Shown: positions 56,619 to 64,000 of the stretch, piece after piece
Position numbering within the stretch: position 1 is the stretch's first letter
How the letters are laid out: the number at the start of each line of letters is the position of its first letter
Origin: Stomoxys calcitrans
Lineage: Eukaryota > Arthropoda > Insecta > Diptera > Muscidae
Direction: 5' to 3'
DNA: 64,000 bases
Assembly: GCF_963082655.1 (NCBI RefSeq)
Contig: NC_081552.1
Span: 194,026,098-194,090,097 of the forward strand
Program-made: the position numbers and the translations under genes
Notes under the pieces: generated by a model
Database searches by the model: none
Told to the model about the DNA's origin: nothing
Seen by the model: the letters and a program-made list of their open reading frames with translations, nothing else

Positions 56619-56890
56619 AAACCCATGAACATTCCATTAAGAAACAGGAAAACTTCTCCCACATCAATGACTTCAGTCCGATTAATGTTTAAGCTTAGCG
56701 ATAAAGGGCCTCCATTTGTATGACGAGTCCGGGCGGCCGAAAAGTTTTAACATGGCAGAATGCTTCACAAATGTGGCCAGCATTAGTAAGGGGATAATGA
56801 CTGCTGAAAAAATGTCTGATTTTCATGCTGGGATTTGAACCCAGGCGTTCCAAGTTAAAGGCGGATATGCTAACTTCAGCTTCACATTTG
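56619..56890 (-). mobile_element. tRNA-derived SINE (second family), longest copy
   Basis: Read on the minus strand it begins TGAAGCTGAAGTTAGCATAT (decayed A box), then TGGAACGCCTGGGTTCAAATC, with B box GGTTCAAATCC at 56841-56831. The body contains TTTATCGCTAAGCTTAAAC and ends TTAATGGAATGTTCATGGGT. A-to-B spacing of about 30 nt is normal for tRNA. Partial copies are at 36825 and 48560. Confidence 0.85.
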
Positions 56891-57002
56891 GCGCAGGCTA
56901 AAACAGGGTGTCGAATTTACTACTTTTCACTTCTCAAACGTTCAAGGGGATAAAATTTTTGATCTATTGAAACGATTTCATGATTAAGAACTCTTGGCGA
57001 GA

Positions 57003-58140
57003 TAAAAACAAATAAAAGTGAGCTAAGTTCGGCCGGGCCGAATCTTGGAAACCCACCACCATGGATTCTGCTAAAATATGGAAGCTATGTCTGGTTATAG
57101 ACCGATTTGGGCCGTACAGTTGTAGAGACGAATAACTCAAAATTTCAGCCAAATCTGACAAAAATTGCGGCTTGTTACGGCCCAAGAAGTCAAATCGGGT
57201 GATCGGTTTTTATGGCAGCTATATCTAAAACTGAGCCGATATGGTACATTTGCATGTCGGTTGGGATTGTAAATGGACCAAATCGGTTTGTAGCGGCTGT
57301 AATGCACACACAAGCCATCCTTTGGATCCGGTTGAGTATTGAACAGTAGATGGACTTTTGAAGCGCTGTCCACCAGACCACAACACCATATAGCATTATA
57401 GGTTTAACAACTACGGTATATACCCGATATATATATTGGAGCTCATGTTCCTGACCGATTTGGACCGTACTTGGCGCAGTTGGTGAGAGTCATAAGAGAA
57501 CACCACATGCTTAATTTAAGCCAAATCTGACAAAATTTTGCAGCTTGTTAGGGCTCAAGAAGTCAAATCGGGTGATCGGTTTTTATGGCAGCTATATCTA
57601 AAACTGAGCCGATATGGCCCATTTGCATGTCGCTTGGGATTGTAAATGGACCAAATCGGGTTGTAGCGCCTGTAATGCACACACAAGCCATCCTTTGGAT
57701 CCAGTTGAGTATTGAACAGTAGAAGGACTTTTGAAGCGCTGTTCACCAGACCACAACACCATATAGCATTGTAGGTTTGACAACTACGGTATATACTCAA
57801 TATATATATAGGAGCTCAAGTTCTTGTCCGATTTGGACCGTACTTGGCGCAGTTGTTGAGAGTCATAAGGGAACACCACATGCTCAATTCAAGCCAAATC
57901 TGACAAAATTTGCGGCTTGTTAGGGCTCAAGAAGTCAAATCGTGTGATCGGTTTTTATGGCAGCTATATCTAAAACTTAGCCGATATGGCTCATTTGCAT
58001 TGGGATTGTAAATGGGCCAAATCGGTTTGTAGCGGCTGTAATGCACACACAAGTTATCCTTTGGATCCGGTTGAGTATTTAGCAGTAGGTGGACTTTTGA
58101 AGCGCTGTCCACCAGACCACAACACCATATAGCATTATAG
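57003..58140 (+). mobile_element. Family B-type element with captured LINE segments
   Basis: Start AACAAATAAAAGTGAGC, hairpin TTCGGCCGGGCCGAA, then GAAACCCACCACCATGG. The core alternates B-type sequence (AATCGGGTGATCGGTTTTTA) with a roughly 140-bp LINE RT segment (minus-strand VVWWTALQKS, then CSILNRIQRMACVCIT). The LINE landmark AATGCACACACAAG lies at 57301, 57674 and 58040, a higher-order step of about 370 bp. The third copy runs on into the LINE at 58141. Confidence 0.82.
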
Positions 58141-60760
58141 GTCTGACAACTGCCCCCAATTTTTGCCAATGGCTCTCTTGCAGCTGTATAGGGCAAGATT
58201 GGCCCTTTCTAAACATCTTGGATTTAAAGTTTAATTTCCAGTCAATTTCAAGTCCAGCAAAACACACGGGTATTTTGCGATTTTTGTAAATAGAACATTC
58301 TCTCCTCCCAAGGAGACAGGTGCCACTGTAGGCAACTTGTATCACCTTCTGAAGAGATCTACTTCAGTCTTGCACGGATTTATACCTAGACCACTTTCGG
58401 TAGCCCACTTCGCTGTTGCACGTAGAGCTTCCTGAAGTATATCTCTTAGAGTGCTGGGAAACCCTCCTTTAACCGCAATGGCTACGTCATCAGCATACGT
58501 GACCACTTTTACACCTTTTTCTTCCAGAGACAATAATATATTGTAAATAGCTATAATCCAAAGTAGAGGAGACAGTACACCTCCTTGAGGTATTCCTCTG
58601 CTGACCCATCTTTTAAGATCCGCAGATCCCAAGCCTGGCGTAATGTATCTTTTAGTAAGTTACTTATTAATAAACTTTCGTACGGTAGAGTTGATGCCTA
58701 GAAACTCCAACTCCATCATGATTGACGTTGGTTTTACATTATTGAAAGCACCTTCAATGTCAAGAAATGCTACCATTGTATATTCCTTGGCAGCGAGAGA
58801 ACCCTCTATGTAGCCCACTAGGTCGTGAAGGACTCAGTGCATTGGCCTTAACTATATGCATGCTGCTGCCGAGACAGGCGATCTCCAGGGATCTTTGCCC
58901 TAAGATATGTTTCTATCAACCTCTCAAGAGTCTTCAGCATATGACAGACTTAGGACAAAAATCCTTCGTGTGGTAGGGTTTTCCTGCTTTCGGAGTAAAA
59001 TTGACCAATGACCTACGTGTCCTTCCATCCCACAGCTATATGTGGCATGCTGATACAAGCAGAGCATATCTCACTAAGCCAAGGAACCAGTCTATCAGAC
59101 ACAGCTTGTAATTTAACCAGTGATACATCATCAGGGCCTGGTGACTTAAAGAAGTCGAAACTTCTTATCGCCCAAAGAAGAAAAAGCTCAGACACAATTT
59201 CCCTAATAACCTCCGACGAATGCATACCAATGACAACCTCTTCTGACGCCCCGTTCTCCGTTGGAGTATTTCCCGGGAAATGTGTATCAACGAGTAGTTC
59301 TAGTGTTTCCCCACCAGACATTGTCCATACATTCTCCGATTTCAGAATAAACCCCACCATAATAGGTCGCGAGAACACAATCTTACTTAGCCTAGAGGCC
59401 TCAGGCCAAGGAGCTGTAGAATTCTACCCAGGATTTGTTTTGAGCCTTTCTCAGCTCGCTCTTATATTTTCTTAGCTCAGCCTGATAGATGTACCAATGG
59501 TGGTGCTCGCTCTGTTGAAGAGTTTTTTGCAGTCCTTCCTGAGACCAACCAGCTCAGGGGTCTACCTTGGCGGTCCCTGTTTACCCCTTGGCTTGGCACT
59601 AGGATGTGCTGACACATGCGAATCATTCAGGGCCTTCGTGATCCGCTTGACCATCATTTCTCTATCCTGCGCAGTTGCCACTTCCTTTTCTGGTCTAGAA
59701 GGGATAGACGTGCAGAATTTTTGCCGAAATTTATCCGAATCCGCCATTCTTCTGTTTAGCCTAGGCAACACTTCTGCAGTATTTTCTCCAAGGCTGAAAC
59801 TAATAGAACGATGATCAACACTTCCCAGTCGCATGTTCTTGTGCTTATATCTTCCGATACAAAGGTAATATCTAGTACCTCCTGCCTGTTCCTGGTAATA
59901 GAAGTCGCATTATCGCCTCTATTACAAATGGGCAGATTGAAACTTATAATATTGGGTTGCCCAAAAAGTAATTGCGGATTTTTTAAAAGAAAGTAAATGC
60001 ATTTTTAATAAAACTTAGAATGAACTTTAATCAAATATACTTTTTTTCTAAAGCAAGCTAAACGTAACAGCTGATAATTGACAGAAGAAAGAATGCAATT
60101 ACAGAGTCACAAGCTGTGAAAAAATTTGTCAACGCCGACTATATGAAAAATTCGCAATTACTTTTTTGGCAACCCAATATATTTGTGAGCTACTGCTTAC
60201 CCCTTTCGTTGACATCCGAACTTCCCCATATCGGGTGATGTGCATTAGCATCACTTCCTACAATGAGGCCTTCTTTCCTACACAAGTGGCTTCAACCAGC
60301 AACTTAAGGTTTGAAGACGGCATCTCTAAATCGTGTGCCAGCCATATACAGGCAGTAATGAGACTTGTTTATTTCAAGGTTGGCTACAACTGAATATTCA
60401 GTGCTTAGCGTCAGAAGTTGAAAAACATTTACACTACTCTTTGCAAAAATACATGCTCTGTGTCTCCCATTCCCCTTATCCTTGAGTAGTTTAAATCCCG
60501 GAATTCATAGTCCAAGAACCATTTCTCGACAAACCCATCCATGGTTCCTGGAAAAGAACCACGTCAAATCCCCCTGCCTACAGAAGGACCTTTAGTGCTG
60601 GCAAGGCGACCTTACATTGGTGGAGATTTATCTGTAGAAACTGGACCATAGTCAGGATTCAGAACTTCCACCACTGTTGTGTTAACCTCGTCTTCTGATT
60701 CCGCCTGGAGTTCACCCCTCGAAGATGGGTTATGTAGAATTATTTCTTGACATATTTCCC
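58141..60760 (-). pseudogene. LINE ORF2, nearly complete but broken, with nested MITE
   Basis: Minus-strand order matches a full non-LTR ORF2. ORF start-like QINLHQCKVALPALKVLL lies at about 60640; endonuclease GLIVGSDANAHHPIWGSSD is at 60270-60200. The MITE is at 59952-60177. The endonuclease end is EVLDITFVSEDISTRT (about 59890); the pre-RT thumb region is at 59834-59562. SFDFFKSPGPDDVSLVKLQA lies at 59160-59100. RT VSRGIPQGGVLSPLLW and TYADDVAIAVKGGFP are at 58630-58440, and LGAVVRPIMLYGVVVWWT is at 58160-58100. There are many frameshifts. Probably the R1/LOA/I group; the exact clade is uncertain. Confidence 0.88.
59952..60177 (-). mobile_element. mariner-type MITE, copy 5
   Basis: 226 bp, TA at 59950-59951 and 60178-60179, inserted in the LINE endonuclease coding sequence. 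Confidence 0.92.
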
Positions 60761-60770
60761 GTATTAACCA

Positions 60771-60930
60771 CAAGTAAGTAAACAAATAAGGAAGAAGTAG
60801 TATAGAAGTCAGTAAGTGAGTAAGTAAGTAGGTAAGTAAGTAGGTAAGTAGGTAAGTAAGTAGATAAGTAAGTTCTCTCGTAAATAGGTATATACGTAAT
60901 TAAGTCAGGATGTTAGTACGCATGTAAGTA
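60771..60930 (+). repeat. (GTAA)n microsatellite
   Basis: Imperfect GTAAGTAAGTAGGTAAGT run, purest at about 60820-60872, with scattered GTAAGTAAG outliers to 60930. Confidence 0.9.
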
Positions 60931-61477
60931 AGTTAGAATGCGCTTCTATATCATCTATCAAGCAAATTTCTGTGAGTGTATTTGCTTAAAGTTCAAACAC
61001 TGGATATTTTTTTGCATCAAATGTCTAAACCGACTAACACTAGCCTAAGTTTTGTGATCAAGTGGTAAATACGCCACTAGATAATGCTGGGGTAAAGGGG
61101 CGTAACTCACAGAATTATTAGTCAGTTAACATTTAACATCTAATTAATTATAATTATGAACTTCATGCCCATGGGTTATGAGACACTCGTTTTGATTAAA
61201 TCTTTAATTATTGCCACTCATCATGGGCCGAGAACGTTTTTGGCAAAACAACAACACGCAAACTTCACTTTACTGCTCATCTTTTGGTACATCATCATCA
61301 CAATGATCACGGCAATTCTTTGTCTGCTATGGTCGAAGCATGGACGAGTATCATAGTCAAATGTCCCAATAGTTGTTTCTTTGTCCGCTTGTCTTTATCA
61401 TAGTAACGAGTCATAAAGCTCAAGGGGTCGGGGAAAAGGACGGGAATGACTGGAACAGAAGAAACCATTTAACATAC
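60931..61477. other. Intron sequence, nothing recognised
   Basis: No gene or repeat was recognised before the Fhos exon. Short plus-strand frames (61156-61356) have no support. Confidence 0.55.
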
Positions 61478-61662
61478 CTGACCCAATGCACGCAATATAT
61501 AATTTTGATAGTTTTGATCGGCTCCATTACCGACACGCACCAAACAGTTGAGTCCACCTAATGCCACAAAGGCATGCACGAGATCTTTATCCTCTTGAAA
61601 AACTTGTTTCAAGGAAAACAAGGCACGTCGCAGATCACTTCCTTCGGCGGACAAAAGTTTTT
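61478..61662 (-). CDS. Fhos: Fhos exon: FH3 armadillo region (first exon in window)
   Basis: A 185-bp exon (2 nt of a split codon + 61 codons) encoding [40 protein letters not shown] and [20 protein letters not shown]. The [13 protein letters not shown]..KDLVxxF and [26 protein letters not shown] motifs match FHOD proteins after their N-terminal GBD. Acceptor CTCTTTTTCAG; donor CAG/gtatgt. Upstream exons (start codon, GBD) lie beyond 64000. Confidence 0.96.
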
Positions 61663-61920
61663 CTGAAAAAGAGAAACAAAAAAAAAATGCCACAATGTAA
61701 ACAAAAACAAATCTTTTAAATGGCTAACAATCATCTTAAAAGCATTCCGTTTATCCTCTTAATAAAGGAAATGATTTTTAAAATCTTACATTTAGAAAAA
61801 GAAGAACTTACGTACACTAACTATGAACAATGGACATAAGCATAGTCAGTTAAAAGTTTTAAAACATATCACCCAAGCAAAGCAGTGAAGTCCAAGTCTA
61901 AGTCTTTTCTATTTCTCCTT
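61663..61920. other. Intron sequence
   Basis: AT-rich, no feature recognised. Confidence 0.5.
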
Positions 61921-62455
61921 GTTATACCCTCCACCATAGGGTGGGGGGTATACAAATCTAGTCATTCCGTTTGTAACACCTCGAAATATGCATCTAAGAA
62001 CTCATAAAGTATATATATTTTTGATCGTCTTGACATTTTAGGTCGATCTAGACATGTCCGTCTGTCCGTCCGTCTGTCGAAAACACGCTAACTTTCGAAG
62101 GAGTAAAGCTAGACACTTGAAATTTTGCACAAATACTTCTAATTGGTGTATTGGTAGGTTGAAATTGTAAATGGGTTAAATCGGTCCGTGTTTTCATATA
62201 GCTGCCATATAAACCGATCTTGGGTCTTGACTTAGTGAGCATCTAGAGGGGGCAATTCTTGTCCGATTTGGCTGAAATTTTGCTGATATAGCTGCCATGT
62301 AAACTTGGGTCTTGACTTCTTGCGCCATTAGAGGGCGCAATTCTCATCCGATTTGGATGAAATTTTGCATGTAGTGTTTTGTTATGACTTCCAACAATTG
62401 TGCTAAGTATGTTTTAAATCGGTTCATCTTTTAATACAATAGCTGCCAGGGACGT
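61921..62455 (-). mobile_element. Family B end fragment
   Basis: TATACCCTCCACCATAGG terminus, CATTCCGTTTGTAACACCTC, TATATATTTTTGATCG, GTCCGTCTGTCCGTCCGTC, then about two units. Cut at about 62450 by unrelated sequence starting CAGGGACGTAGTTAGG. Confidence 0.82.
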
Positions 62456-63570
62456 AGTTAGGATTTTATTTTGGGGGGCGGGGGGCCCACCCCACATTTT
62501 TTCAAAATCGAAAATTGCCAAAATTCTTGTTACTGTGAAATTGGTAAAGATACCTCATTTTCTTTTTTTAAAATTGTTGGATGCAGGTACTAACATATCG
62601 GCGGTGATATTTGGTCATAAAGTCAGAGCTGAATTTTACACTGATTGCCAATACAGTGCAAATATCTTTGGGAAGTTGTATTAACGGCTTCGAACGCTAA
62701 ACAGAGGCAACGGCTTTTTCTGCTCCTCCGTGTGTCGCATTAACGACGAAAAATATCAAAGAATATAGCAGCCTTAGAAAAAATTTAACTCGAGTTAGGG
62801 AAGAGGTATCGTAATGAAATTTGGATTGGCGTAAAGTTGAACTGAAGCTTTGGCCTTATCCGTAAATAAAAAAAACATTTTGAAAGTTTTATTGCCTAAA
62901 TGTACGAATTAAAAAACAAAAAAACTCTAATCGGCCGATAATTACTGTCAAGGAGTAACTGTATGGCAATTTTGAGATTTTTAGCTCAATCCGCAAATAA
63001 AGTACCATTTTTACGTTTTAGTACCTAAATGTACAAATTTCAAAACAATCTTCAAGTCATCCGTTACATACTGCCAAGATTTACCTGTATCCCTAAAACG
63101 TTTTACCTGTATCCCTAATATTGTACGTTGCAAGTTTTAGTACCAAAATGAAAGAATATCAAAAAAGTCGTCTAGTCGCTCGGTACATAGTGCCTAGATG
63201 TTACTGTATTCTAAATTTCAGAGGTGTAGCTCAATCCGTAAAGTTGCCATATTGTACGTGTTAGTACCAAAATGTCCGAATATCAACAAAATCTTCTAGT
63301 GCCCAGTACATACTGTCAAGATGTGCCTGTATCTCAAATTTCAGATCTGTAGCTTAATTTACAAAGAAAGTACTAAATAATATCAATTACAGCACTTAGT
63401 ACTTTTTATTCCACTCCTGGTACGATTCGAACATTTCATATATGGTACACCTTATCGTATATTTGTCAAAACATCGATCATTTTCAGAAAATTTTTTTAA
63501 TTTTACCCTTCTCCGTTCACTGTAAAAGTAAATAAACTATTTCGTACTTTTTGGTACCAAAATGTATGAC
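62451..63570. repeat. Unclassified element with units of about 120-130 bp
   Basis: Begins CAGGGACGTAGTTAGGATTT then a G-rich run, reminiscent of hAT-type ends. The interior repeats TTTTAGTACCAAAATG, ATACTGCCAAGATGTACCTG and ATTTCAGATCTGTAGCTCAA; landmark steps are 129, 119 and 124 bp (62895, 63024, 63143, 63267). No coding sequence seen. Confidence 0.55.
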
Positions 63571-63575
63571 ATATT

Positions 63576-64000
63576 AACAAGTAAAAGCGTGCTAAGTTCG
63601 GCCGGGCCGAATCTTATATACCCTCCACCACCATCGCATTTGTCGAGTTCTCTTCCCGGCATCTCTTCTTAGGCAAAACAGGATATAAGAAAAGATTTGC
63701 TCTGCTATTAGAGCGATATCAAGATATGGTCCGGTTTGGACCACAATTAAATTATATGTTGGAGACCTATGTAAAATGTCAGCCAATTCGAATAAGAATT
63801 GCGCTCTTTGTGAGCTCAAAAGTAAAATAGAGAGATCGATTTATATGGGAGCTGTATCGGGCTTTGGTCCGATTCTGATCATAATAAACACGTATGTTGA
63901 TGGTCATGAGAGAATCGGTCGTACAAAATTTCAGGCAAATCGGATAATAATTGAGACCTCTAGGGGCTCAAGAAGTCAAGATCCCAGATCGGTTTATATG
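63576..64000 (+). mobile_element. Family B element, runs off window end
   Basis: AACAAGTAAAAGCGTGC, perfect hairpin TTCGGCCGGGCCGAA, TATACCCTCCACCACC, then the leader and the first two units up to the window edge. Confidence 0.88.

Noticed and set aside
61156..61356. 66-codon plus-strand frame with a hydrophobic stretch
   Set aside because: Short, antisense to the Fhos intron, no poly(A) signal or promoter found. Hydrophobicity is expected from AT-rich DNA.

Overview
The window looks like part of a chromosome from a calyptrate (muscoid) fly such as Stomoxys or Musca. Evidence: one large intron-split gene with insect-type splice sites, three small TATA-driven acyl-CoA-binding protein genes, and a dense load of dipteran-style transposons (LINEs, Tc1/mariner, Penelope, tRNA-derived SINEs and tandem-repeat-bearing interspersed elements). 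The species assignment is inference; no bacterial, CRISPR or operon-like feature was seen.

The host gene is the formin Fhos (FHOD family), read on the minus strand across the whole window. Ten internal coding exons can be joined in phase from 61662 down to 142 (3,323 coding nt). In protein order they give the end of the GBD/FH3 armadillo region (61478-61662, 53638-53861, 43411-43632), an acidic/basic linker (43092-43348, 35130-35285), a very large Asn/Ser/Pro-rich exon with a polyproline run (33435-34760), a basic linker (32797-33001), the FH1 region (7659-8043) and the start of FH2 (7448-7594, 142-357). The 5' end and the FH2/DAD end lie outside the window. Introns range from 62 bp to 24.8 kb.

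The 24.8 kb intron (8044-32796) holds three complete acyl-CoA-binding protein genes on the opposite (plus) strand, at 14003-14331, 21697-22023 and 29113-29425. Each encodes 83 aa, is split after codon 2, and has its own TATA box and poly(A) signal. They form a nested tandem gene cluster spaced about 7.5 kb apart.

Almost everything else is mobile or repeat DNA. I sort the tandem-repeat-bearing elements into families A, B, C and D (my own labels). A, B and C share a 153-bp unit and a start hairpin around TTCGGCCGGGCCGAA; A and B also have inverted subterminal motifs, and the end of C is missing. D has a unit of about 130 bp. Around and inside these lie LINE fragments (endonuclease, RT, RNase H and zinc-knuckle tails), a nearly complete LINE at 58141-60760, a Penelope-like RT, a 1.24 kb mariner with intact TA duplications, a Tc1-like relic, a 601-bp fold-back element, five copies of a roughly 237-bp mariner-type MITE, and two tRNA-derived SINE families. 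Many insertions are nested, so their relative ages can be ordered. Opposite-orientation repeats flank the central Fhos exons, a layout that could favour pre-mRNA pairing.
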